In this document: piece after piece, positions 1-5,770 of the stretch | Numbering within the stretch: position 1 is the stretch's first letter | Layout of the letters: every line of letters starts with the position of its first letter | Assembly: GCA_902772565.1 (NCBI GenBank) | Contig: CACYBJ010000189.1 | Span: forward strand, 1-6,844 | Length of the DNA: 6,844 nucleotides | Direction: 5' to 3' | Source: an uncultured Lachnospiraceae bacterium | GTDB lineage: Bacteria; Bacillota; Clostridia; Lachnospirales; Lachnospiraceae | Made by a program: the position numbers and the translations under genes | Notes under the pieces: generated by a model | What the model saw: only the letters and a program-made list of their open reading frames with translations | Database searches by the model: none | Told to the model about the DNA's origin: nothing

Positions 1-1781
1 GCATATTCCGTCTTGGGAGCGTCGGTGATCACATCTGCCTTGCCGCGCTCCACAATGGTGCCGTCCTTCATGATTATAATTCGGTCGCAAAGGCGTCTTG
101 TGATATCGATATCATGAGAGATGAAAATAACAGACATCTTCTTCTCATCATGGAGTTTCTTTATGAGTTCAACGATACGCTCGGCCACGTCCTTGTCGAG
201 AGCCGTGGTGGGTTCGTCGCAGATAAGCAGCTTCGGATTGTTGGCGATAGCCATGGCGATAAGCACTCTCTGCCTCTGTCCGCCGGAAAGTTCGCCCGGA
301 TAGGAGTTAAGGATTCTGTCCGTGTCCTCAAGTCCCACTTCCAGAAGGAGTTCCTTAATACGGGCAAGTTTCTTCTGTTTTCTGCTTGGCTTCTTATCCG
401 CCAATACTTTTTCATCCGCGGACTTGATTGCTTTCTCTGTTACTTTTTCGCCCGCAGATTCGATTACATCCGCCGATGCTTTTTCGTCCGCAGACTCTAA
501 TTTATCAACCTCCACCACGGAACGCATCAGCCGTCCTATTTTCTTGGAAGGATCAAGCGCCGTCATGGGCTCCTGGAAGACCATGGCAATTTCGCTTCCG
601 CGAATCTTTCTGAATTCCCTTTCACTTATCCCGGCGATGTTTCTGCCCTCAAGGGTAAGAGTTGACGTGGAACACAAGCCGCGGCCGTTTATGATTCCGA
701 GTATTGCACTGGCGGAGAAGCTCTTTCCCGAGCCGCTTTCGCCGACGATTCCGAGGATCTCACCTTTATTCACGTGGAAATCGATGCCCTTTACCACTTC
801 GCGCACGGGGGTCTCGTCAACAACTATATGCAGATTCTTAACCTGCAGAGTCTTTACAGTGTCCTCCTGCTGCTCGGCGGCGGCAGCTTCCTCTTCCACA
901 TCTTCATCCACGTCGCCCTTGATAAATTCACTCATTGCCTTCCTCAGGCGGAGTGTGGTGAAAAAGCCGAAGTTTTCAACCTTCCTGTTTCCGAAACTGT
1001 CGGACAGAAGAGCAAATCCCATAACAGCAACGATAATCGCAATGCCGGGCCAGAAAGTGATCCACGGCGCGGTCTTTATGTAGGTCTGACCTTCGGACAT
1101 CATACGTCCGAGGGAAGCCGTAGGCGGCTGAACGCCCAGTCCCAGATAACTCATGCTGGATTCCGCCAGAATCGCGTTGTTGATACCGATGGCTATGGCA
1201 GAAAGCATGGATTCACGGGTGTTGGGCAGTATGTGCCTGAACATGATTCGTGCGGCAGATGCCCCATGAAGCCTTGTACTCTTCACGTAATCCTTTTCTT
1301 TTTCGCGGATAAACTCGCTTCTGGTGACCCTGGCAAATGACGGTATGAACAAAACGCCCAGCACCAGCACGGTATTCTTTGTGGAAGTGCCGAAGACCGC
1401 CACGGAAAGCATGGCAAGAAGCACACTTGGGAAACTTGCCAAAGCGTCGTTAAGTCGCATTATGATCTCGTCCACAATTCCGCCGAAATAGCCGGTAACG
1501 GCGCCGATAATTATTCCGAAAAACGCACCGATAAGAATCACCAAAAATGCAACCAGCAGAGTTGTTTTGGTTCCGGTCATCACTCTCGAAAATACGTCGC
1601 GGCCCAGATAATCCGTACCGAAAAGGTGTCCTGCCACCCTGCCGGAAATCCTAAGTTTTCTGTTTACTGCGTCGGGATCTGCCGGGGTATAAAATACGCT
1701 CACTACTGCAGGCAGCAGCGTCAGCAGAATCAGGCATATGCCGACGATAAGCGACGCACGTTTTCTTCCTGTTATCTTCAT
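1..1781 (-). CDS. Fused peptide/nickel-type ABC transporter permease (OppC/DppC) and ATP-binding protein (OppD/DppD), 3' end outside window
   Basis: The frame opens at ATG 1781 and stays open without a stop to position 1, so at least 593 residues are visible. Residues 1-8 are basic and 9-31 form a first membrane segment. The OppC hallmark FGTDYLGRDVFSR follows, and the EAA loop contacting the ATPase lies near residues 163-187 (G173). An acidic and alanine-rich linker (about 283-307) leads into a complete ABC ATPase core: Walker A GESGSGKS 347-354, Q-loop Q403, signature LSGGQ 498-502, Walker B LLICDEP with D522 and E523, and H-loop H556. It should supply one inner-membrane permease subunit and one motor of a peptide-type importer. 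Its start overlaps the upstream permease stop (ATGA) and has GAGGTG upstream. Permease-ATPase fusions of this family are known but uncommon. The ATPase carries an extra repeat block (387-494). The substrate cannot be read from sequence. Confidence 0.9.
   Translation of the reverse strand, partial: MKITGRKRASLIVGICLILLTLLPAVVSVFYTPADPDAVNRKLRISGRVAGHLFGTDYLGRDVFSRVMTGTKTTLLVAFLVILIGAFFGIIIGAVTGYFGGIVDEIIMRLNDALASFPSVLLAMLSVAVFGTSTKNTVLVLGVLFIPSFARVTRSEFIREKEKDYVKSTRLHGASAARIMFRHILPNTRESMLSAIAIGINNAILAESSMSYLGLGVQPPTASLGRMMSEGQTYIKTAPWITFWPGIAIIVAVMGFALLSDSFGNRKVENFGFFTTLRLRKAMSEFIKGDVDEDVEEEAAAAEQQEDTVKTLQVKNLHIVVDETPVREVVKGIDFHVNKGEILGIVGESGSGKSFSASAILGIINGRGLCSTSTLTLEGRNIAGISEREFRKIRGSEIAMVFQEPMTALDPSKKIGRLMRSVVEVDKLESADEKASADVIESAGEKVTEKAIKSADEKVLADKKPSRKQKKLARIKELLLEVGLEDTDRILNSYPGELSGGQRQRVLIAMAIANNPKLLICDEPTTALDKDVAERIVELIKKLHDEKKMSVIFISHDIDITRRLCDRIIIMKDGTIVERGKADVITDAPKTEY
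387..494 (-). repeat. Six hexapeptide repeats (18 bp units, 36 bp higher-order period) inserted in the ABC ATPase
   Basis: Residues 430-465 of the fused transporter read as six hexads: SADEKA, SADVIE, SAGEKV, TEKAIK, SADEKV, LADKKP. At DNA level the best copies start at 405, 441 and 477, an exact 36-bp spacing, each containing ctttttc followed by a ccgc core. The block sits between the Q-loop (Q403) and the LSGGQ signature (498-502), in the helical subdomain. That interval is 95 residues here, against about 58 in E. coli DppD as I recall it, so the repeat accounts for essentially the whole excess. It is charged and probably helical. Confidence 0.85.
930..946 (-). promoter_or_regulatory. Possible internal ribosome binding site and start for a stand-alone ATPase
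   Basis: Inside the fused gene, ATG at 935-933 (Met283) is preceded on the minus strand by TGAGGA (946-941), giving GAGG with six bases before the ATG. It lies where a separate ATPase gene would normally begin, just before the acidic linker and the first ATPase strand. Internal initiation could yield a free ATPase as well as the fusion. The match is modest and may simply be a relic of gene fusion. Confidence 0.35.
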
Positions 1782-2722
1782 GCGTCACCTCTTTTCACCG
1801 ACGGATCAAGCACGCGGTAGAGTAAATCAACAACGAAATTAACGGTAACAACAATGACTGCAATGTAGAGAACAATCGCCTGAGTCACGTTGTAATCCCT
1901 GTGACCGATGGCCTGCACCATAAGTCGGCCCAGTCCCGGAATGGTGTAAACCTGCTCAATTATAACGGAACCCGCAAGCACCTCGGTTGCCACTATTCCC
2001 AGGAAAGTAACCGTCGGAAGCATGGCATTTTTGAGAGCGTGAACCCAGATAATATATCCTCTGCTCTTGCCCATGGTGCGGAGAGTTCTGGTGTAGTCCT
2101 TATTCATTTCCTTGATCAGATTGGCATGAAGAAAATTGGTAACCATTGCTATTTTCGGAATTGCAAGGGCCACTGCGGGAAGTATTATGAAGCTGGCAAA
2201 TGCGGCCGGGTCCGTTTCATAATCAATGAATCGGAAGCGGTCATAAAGCTGCATATTATAGACAAAAATATAGATAAGGATGATGCCCGTAAGGAAAGAC
2301 GGCACAGCCATGAGCACCCTGCCCACCGCCGTCAGCACGCGCTCTGTCGCCCTGCCTTCGTGCAGGCTCATAAGAACCGAAACAGGAACCGAAACGGCAA
2401 TAATTATCACAAGAGACAAGAGAGAAAGTATAAGAGTCACTTTAAGTTTGTCTCCCATCAGTTCCGAAACCGGCTGCTTGTAGTAGGAGGAATCTCCCAG
2501 GTCGCCCTTTACGGCGCCGGCCACCCATTTGCCGTAGCGTACAAACACGTTTTCGTTAAGACCCATTTTCTCGCGGAGGGCCTCCACCTGCTCGTCTGTT
2601 GCCTCCGTGCCCAGAGCCAGTCGGGCGGCATCTCCCGGAATCACAGAAAACGCAAGGAAAGATAAAAGGGTTACGAGAAGCACAGTCGCTATCATGGCTG
2701 CCACTTTTTTAACGTAGTACAT
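1778..2722 (-). CDS. Peptide/nickel-type ABC transporter permease, OppB/DppB family
   Basis: This 314-residue protein has the usual length for the family and forms one half of the membrane channel of the importer. The N-terminus (residues 1-29) is a membrane segment ending in FSVIPGDAA, the typical OppB/DppB opening. A periplasm-side-type loop follows with TDEQVEALREKMGLNE, then FVRYGKW and the conserved GDLGDS. Several further hydrophobic segments follow. The cytoplasmic EAA loop is seen in KDYTRTLRTMGKSRGYIIWVHALKNAMLP, split here only by reading order, with the glycine of TMGKS at its centre. The ending YRVLDPSVK is typical. ATG 2722 is preceded by GGGAGGA at good spacing. Its TGA overlaps the next ATG by four bases, so the two permease subunits are probably translationally coupled. 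Membership is clear; substrate is not. Confidence 0.93.
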   Translation of the reverse strand: MYYVKKVAAMIATVLLVTLLSFLAFSVIPGDAARLALGTEATDEQVEALREKMGLNENVFVRYGKWVAGAVKGDLGDSSYYKQPVSELMGDKLKVTLILSLLSLVIIIAVSVPVSVLMSLHEGRATERVLTAVGRVLMAVPSFLTGIILIYIFVYNMQLYDRFRFIDYETDPAAFASFIILPAVALAIPKIAMVTNFLHANLIKEMNKDYTRTLRTMGKSRGYIIWVHALKNAMLPTVTFLGIVATEVLAGSVIIEQVYTIPGLGRLMVQAIGHRDYNVTQAIVLYIAVIVVTVNFVVDLLYRVLDPSVKRGDA

Positions 2723-2773
2723 TTTGTCCTCCCTTCTGTTTTCTAATTAATATAGTATCTTTTATTTCCTCGT

Positions 2774-2808
2774 ACACGTGAATCTCACGTTTCAGGCGTT
2801 TCACGTGT
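2774..2808. repeat. Inverted repeat with CACGTG cores
   Basis: The left arm acacgtgaa (2774-2782) and right arm ttcacgtgt (2800-2808) are perfect nine-base complements separated by 17 bases. Each arm contains the self-complementary hexamer CACGTG. The interior holds further related pieces (tcacgtttc), so several overlapping pairings are possible. It could be a regulator operator or an RNA stem just downstream of the GC hairpin. Confidence 0.55.
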
Positions 2809-2813
2809 CAAAA

Positions 2814-2841
2814 GCCCTCCCCTCCGTACGGAAGGGAGGGC
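2814..2841 (-). terminator. Intercistronic hairpin, probable leaky terminator or mRNA-stabilising stem
   Basis: The 28 bases are an almost perfect palindrome: 14-base arms with one mismatch (C2822 against A2833), centred on GTAC, with GCCCTCCC/GGGAGGGC at the base. On the minus strand it is followed by only four T residues (TTTTGACACG). It lies 26 bp after the binding-protein stop. A strong stem with a short T tract fits partial termination or protection of the upstream message, a common arrangement after binding-protein genes. Confidence 0.6.
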
Positions 2842-2867
2842 AAATGCCTTAAAAACCAAATAATCTT

Positions 2868-4412
2868 TTACTCTACATAATAAATCTTAGACATATCCTG
2901 TACGTAGATCGGGTAGAATGTGTAGCCTGCAAGGTCTTTGCTTACTGCAACGGAAATTGCGGGGCTCATTAAGAAGACAGATGCTGCCTTCTCGGTGAGC
3001 ATAAGTTCTGCTTCTTTGTAAAGTTCAACTTTTTCGCTCTGATCAACTGCTGCAACTGCTGCGTCATAGAGTTCGTTAAACTCTGCGTCGTTGAAGTTTG
3101 TAAAGCAGCTGGAGTTGTCTTCGTAGTAGTAACGAAGAACGTTGCCCGGTGCAAGTGTTGCATCAAGGGCGATAATGGTTGTCTGGTAGTTTCTGTCGGA
3201 ATAAACATCCTGAAGCCATGTTGACCAGTCAACCTGCTTGATTGTTGCGTTGATTCCCGCATCCTTAAGCTGATCCACAATAACCTCGCCGATGTTTACA
3301 TGAAGCTGGTAGTTATTAGGAATTGTGATCTCGATGTCGAGGCCGTCGGCATATCCGGCATCTGCCAGAAGTTCTTTAGCCTTCTCGGGATCGTGCTTGT
3401 AATAGGATTCGGTTTCCGCGTTGTAGTATTCCTTGTAGGACGGGAACATACCTGTCTTAAGAACAGCTGAAACACCGCCCGTTGCGATTTCGTCGATTTC
3501 TTCGAAATCTACGGCATATGAAAGTGCCTGGCGAACACGGACATCGCTCATGACAGGGTCTTCGTTGTTGATGTAAAGACCTTCCGCAAGGGCCTGCTGT
3601 CCTACTTCGATGTTGTAAGCATCCTCAAGCTGAGCTGCCTGATCTACTGAAATGTATGGGAAGATATCAATGGATCCCGCAAGGATTTCAGTAAATGCGT
3701 CGTCTACGTTTGAGTAGATCTTAAATGTTACCTCATTAAGGTGAGCAGGTGTTCCGTAGTAATCATCGTATCTTTCAATTACCACAGAATCCATAGCCTT
3801 ATAGGAAACGAACTTGAATGGGCCGGTTCCTATAGGTGAGGTGTTCTGGTCATTGTAGTCGGCAGGGATAATTGCCGAATCAAAATAGTTGATAAGTTCG
3901 GTATTGGGCTCGGAAAGAGTTACCACTACCTGAGTTTTGCCATCTTCTGATGTCTGCTCTGTAATGTCGGATATAATAGAAAAGGCAGTGACTACCTTGA
4001 TATCTTCCGAATCATCAAGGAATCCTGCCGCACGCTTAAGCGAATATGAAACGTCGGATGCTGTAACCTTTTTTCCGTTGTGGAAAGTTACATCGTCACG
4101 TAATGTAAAAGTGTAGGTCGTTGCGTCTTCTGAGATAGAGTATTCAGAAGCCACAGCCGGCTGCATAACACCGTTTTCGTCTGCCTTAACAAGGCCTTCA
4201 AAGATGTTGTACAATACTTCACGTGTTCCTGCCGCTACCGCTTTGTGTGGGTCAAGACTGTCCATATCGTTTGTTATACCAACAATAACAGAACCGCCGT
4301 CAGAAGTTGCTCCTGTGCTGCTGTTGCCCTTCTTTGATGTACCTTTTCCGCATGCGCAGACTAAAGTCATCGTGAGTGCAAGAAGCAGGACGAAAAAAAT
4401 GTGCTTTTTCAT
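2868..4412 (-). CDS. Extracellular solute-binding lipoprotein, family 5 (OppA/DppA type)
   Basis: This 514-residue protein is the substrate receptor of the importer. Residues 1-20 are a lipoprotein signal peptide (KK, hydrophobic core, LVCA) with C21 as the lipidated cysteine, followed by a Gly/Ser/Lys-rich tether to about residue 40. The mature fold starts with VIVGITNDMDSLDPHKA. The family 5 signature region lies around residues 104-121 (LRDDVTFHNGKKVTASDV). Other family landmarks are SPIGTGPFKFVSY and DVRVRQALSYAVD. Length is normal for the family. ATG 4412 follows AGGAGGAGC, an excellent ribosome binding site. It is the first gene of the importer operon and has its own promoter. Members bind di- or oligopeptides, nickel complexes or other solutes, and the ligand cannot be deduced here. 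Confidence 0.95.
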   Translation of the reverse strand: MKKHIFFVLLLALTMTLVCACGKGTSKKGNSSTGATSDGGSVIVGITNDMDSLDPHKAVAAGTREVLYNIFEGLVKADENGVMQPAVASEYSISEDATTYTFTLRDDVTFHNGKKVTASDVSYSLKRAAGFLDDSEDIKVVTAFSIISDITEQTSEDGKTQVVVTLSEPNTELINYFDSAIIPADYNDQNTSPIGTGPFKFVSYKAMDSVVIERYDDYYGTPAHLNEVTFKIYSNVDDAFTEILAGSIDIFPYISVDQAAQLEDAYNIEVGQQALAEGLYINNEDPVMSDVRVRQALSYAVDFEEIDEIATGGVSAVLKTGMFPSYKEYYNAETESYYKHDPEKAKELLADAGYADGLDIEITIPNNYQLHVNIGEVIVDQLKDAGINATIKQVDWSTWLQDVYSDRNYQTTIIALDATLAPGNVLRYYYEDNSSCFTNFNDAEFNELYDAAVAAVDQSEKVELYKEAELMLTEKAASVFLMSPAISVAVSKDLAGYTFYPIYVQDMSKIYYVE

Positions 4413-4503
4413 CTAAAGCTCCTCCTTTATTCGGTTGTCGCACCGCCGGAATCCGGCAGATGCAAGGACGCAGGCGCTGATACGACACGCCGCTTCCTTT
4501 TAC
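4413..4503 (-). promoter_or_regulatory. 5' leader of the importer operon with a small hairpin
   Basis: From the predicted start of transcription (about 4503) to the ATG there are about 90 bases. They contain gccgga-a-tccggc (4445-4457), a 13-base palindrome able to form a short hairpin. An outer five-base pairing is possible between tgtcg (4436-4440) and cgaca (4483-4487). The ribosome binding site AGGAGGAGC lies outside these stems. I recognise no known riboswitch or T-box and no convincing leader peptide. Confidence 0.4.
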
Positions 4504-4509
4504 ACGCTC

Positions 4510-4538
4510 ATAATATAGGTGATGAGCACAAAAGTCAA
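4510..4538 (-). promoter_or_regulatory. Sigma-70-type promoter of the importer operon
   Basis: On the minus strand TTGACT (4538-4533) is followed by exactly 17 bases and TATTAT (4515-4510). Both hexamers match the consensus at five of six positions. Transcription would begin near 4503 and lead into the binding-protein gene. The promoter lies downstream of the terminator at 4641-4668, which separates this operon from the polysaccharide genes. Confidence 0.85.
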
Positions 4539-4562
4539 TTATCAAATACGAAGAAAAAAGCC

Positions 4563-4576
4563 TTTGTATTTACAAA
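4563..4576. promoter_or_regulatory. 14-bp perfect palindrome upstream of the importer promoter (possible operator)
   Basis: TTTGTA-TT-TACAAA has perfect six-base half-sites with a two-base centre. Its centre lies about 66 bp upstream of the predicted transcription start, a position more typical of activator than repressor sites. A second pairing, aaatac (4544-4549) with gtattt (4566-4571), overlaps one half. I cannot assign it to a regulator family. Confidence 0.35.
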
Positions 4577-4640
4577 AAAATGTGTAATATGACCTATTTA
4601 TTCAAGCTCGCTTGCTGCCGAGGGCATTCGCTTATCGCAC

Positions 4641-4668
4641 AAAAAAGCGGACCACCTGAGTGGTCCGC
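4641..4668 (-). terminator. Intrinsic terminator of the polysaccharide regulatory genes
   Basis: GCGGACCAC and GTGGTCCGC form a perfect nine-base-pair stem (4647-4655 with 4660-4668) around a four-base loop. On the minus strand it is followed directly by six T residues (4646-4641). It starts 17 bp after the stop of the Ig-like protein gene, so it ends that transcript before the importer operon. On the plus strand no T tract follows, so it is not bidirectional. Confidence 0.93.
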
Positions 4669-4685
4669 CTGTAATTCTGCTGGTT

Positions 4686-5021
4686 TTATGCCGGCTGCTT
4701 CACGTACTTAACGATTTTGGTCTTCTTTGTGAAGTTGTAGCTGTCGTCGCACACAGAGTATGTGAGCTGGGCGTGCACGCCGTCTGCCATTACGGATACG
4801 TTGTAAATTCGGATGTTCTCCGAAACGTCGCCGTCCTCTTCATCGCTGGCAGATGCCCCCTCAAGGAGCCCCGAATTGTCGCCGCCTTCAATGTAAGTCA
4901 GTTCTGCCGAAGGAATGGTAAGAGTCGGCGCATTTCTGTCACGGCTGATGTAGGAAACCGCGCAAAGGCCGACGAGAATGATGTCGGCGAGAACCAGAAG
5001 GAAAACTATTCTTGCTTTCAT
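4686..5021 (-). CDS. Small membrane-anchored protein with an Ig-like (DUF5011-type) domain
   Basis: This is a 111-residue protein. Residues 5-25 are one membrane segment after a short basic N-terminus (K2, R4) with no lipobox cysteine, so it is probably an uncleaved anchor or signal peptide with the rest outside. The remainder looks like one bacterial Ig-like domain: APTLTIP at 31-37, the conserved turn ASDEEDGDVSENI at 58-70, then alternating strands and a C-terminal strand KTKIVKYVKQ. Resemblance to the DUF5011 family rests on pattern only (I ran no search). Its ATG shares one base with the kinase stop (TAATG), has GGGAGGG upstream, and it is the last gene before the terminator. Coupling to the kinase suggests a role in surface polysaccharide assembly, but the function is unknown. 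Confidence 0.8.
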   Translation of the reverse strand: MKARIVFLLVLADIILVGLCAVSYISRDRNAPTLTIPSAELTYIEGGDNSGLLEGASASDEEDGDVSENIRIYNVSVMADGVHAQLTYSVCDDSYNFTKKTKIVKYVKQPA

Positions 5022-5770
5022 TATTTGTTCCCTCCCTTGTCATTCTGACCGTTTCCGTAGTAGCGGCCGTAGTATTTGCCGTAATACTTACCGTAGTACT
5101 TACCGTAATACTTGCCGTAGTAACGGCCGGATCCGTCCATGCCCTTGTTAACCATGTTAAGGATAACACCGAGGATACGGATATTGGTCTTCTTTAACTG
5201 CTCGATGGCATTCTGGGCAAATCTGTAGCTTACGTTGCCGGAACCGATAACGATGGCGATACCGTCGCAGCACTGGGAAATAACCGCGGAGTCGATAACG
5301 GAACCGATAGGCGGTGTGTCGACGATAACGTAGTCGAATTTCTCCCTGGCAACTTTGATCATTGCCTTAAAGAGGTCTTTTCCGAGAAGTTCTGCCGGGT
5401 TCGGCGGGAAAGGACCTGCAAGTATCATATAAAGATTCGGAATGTCTGTTTCCGAAATAACGTCGTTAAGAGAAACGCTCTCAGACAGGAAATGGGACAG
5501 ACCGTAGTTACCGCCGGAGATTCTGTATCGGCCGACGGAAACAGACTTTCTCATGTCCGCGTCAATTACAAGCACACGCTTTCCGGTTTCGGAAATGGAT
5601 TTTGCAAGGTTAAGAGCGGTTGATGTCTTGCCTTCGTCAGGAATACAGCTTGTTACGGCAATTACCTTAACGTCGCTTCCGCAAAGCTGAAGATTGGTTC
5701 TGAGGTTTTTGTAGGCTTCGGAGGCATAGTAACTGATATTGCTGGTTTTACCGAATTTAATCTGTTGCAT
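5021..5770 (-). CDS. cpsD: Polysaccharide biosynthesis tyrosine autokinase (BY-kinase, CpsD/CapB type)
   Basis: This 249-residue cytoplasmic kinase controls capsule or exopolysaccharide polymerisation together with its membrane partner. Visible landmarks are EAYKNLRTNLQ at 18-28, Walker A in CIPDEGKTS (K48), Walker A' VLVIDADMR at 66-74, GPFPPNPAELL at 119-129, and Walker B VIVDTPP at 148-154. The Walker A has Asp where many relatives have Gly (PGEGKS), a tolerated variation. The C-terminus ends in a tyrosine cluster made of six tetrapeptide repeats (residues 216-239), the expected autophosphorylation tail. No membrane segment is present, so it needs the neighbouring CpsC-like protein for activation, the typical Gram-positive split arrangement. 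ATG 5770 shares one base with the stop of that gene and follows GGAGGG. Confidence 0.95.
   Translation of the reverse strand: MQQIKFGKTSNISYYASEAYKNLRTNLQLCGSDVKVIAVTSCIPDEGKTSTALNLAKSISETGKRVLVIDADMRKSVSVGRYRISGGNYGLSHFLSESVSLNDVISETDIPNLYMILAGPFPPNPAELLGKDLFKAMIKVAREKFDYVIVDTPPIGSVIDSAVISQCCDGIAIVIGSGNVSYRFAQNAIEQLKKTNIRILGVILNMVNKGMDGSGRYYGKYYGKYYGKYYGKYYGRYYGNGQNDKGGNK
5054..5125 (-). repeat. Six tandem 12-bp repeats encoding (R/K)YYG in the kinase tail
   Basis: Six in-frame 12-bp units (starting 5054, 5066, 5078, 5090, 5102, 5114) encode RYYG, four KYYG and RYYG, giving 12 tyrosines in 24 residues. Units differ mainly at synonymous third positions and in Arg/Lys choice, so the repeat is moderately old and maintained in protein sequence. 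It forms the phosphorylation tail of the kinase. Confidence 0.95.

Larger units (their letters stand above)
2723..2867 (-). other. Intergenic region between binding-protein gene and permease gene
   Basis: This 145-bp gap holds a GC-rich hairpin (2814-2841) next to the binding-protein gene, then a CACGTG-containing inverted repeat (2774-2808), then an A/T-rich stretch and the permease ribosome binding site GGGAGGA. I see no coding sequence. A TTGACA hexamer (2811-2806, minus) has no matching -10 at normal spacing, so I do not call a second promoter. The layout suits an operon in which the binding protein is made in excess over the membrane components. Confidence 0.6.

Noticed and set aside
1..10. 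The 10-mer gcatattccg occurring at the left edge and again at 6807-6816
   Set aside because: Both copies are inside coding sequence and share no flanking similarity; a single 10-base match in this length is not strong evidence of a repeat or of circular overlap.
930..990. A frameshift or stop separating the permease and ATPase
   Set aside because: I read every codon from about 1004 down to 840 and through to position 3; the frame is uninterrupted, so fusion is the direct reading.
322..1083. Long open frame on the plus strand, with others at 774-1340 and 1901-2665
   Set aside because: They lie opposite the fused transporter and permease genes, whose proteins have clear family motifs; the plus-strand translations are low-complexity or motif-free and lack convincing ribosome binding sites.
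2806..2811. TTGACA as the -35 of a second promoter for the permease gene
   Set aside because: No acceptable -10 lies 16-18 bp downstream; the A/T-rich TATATT stretch is too far away.
4413..4503. Riboswitch or T-box in the importer leader
   Set aside because: The leader is only about 90 bases with a 13-base palindrome; I see no T-box sequence, no conserved riboswitch core and no terminator before the start codon.
5054..5125. Short regular repeats as a CRISPR-like array
   Set aside because: Units are 12 bp, contiguous, in frame and without spacers; they encode the kinase tyrosine tail.
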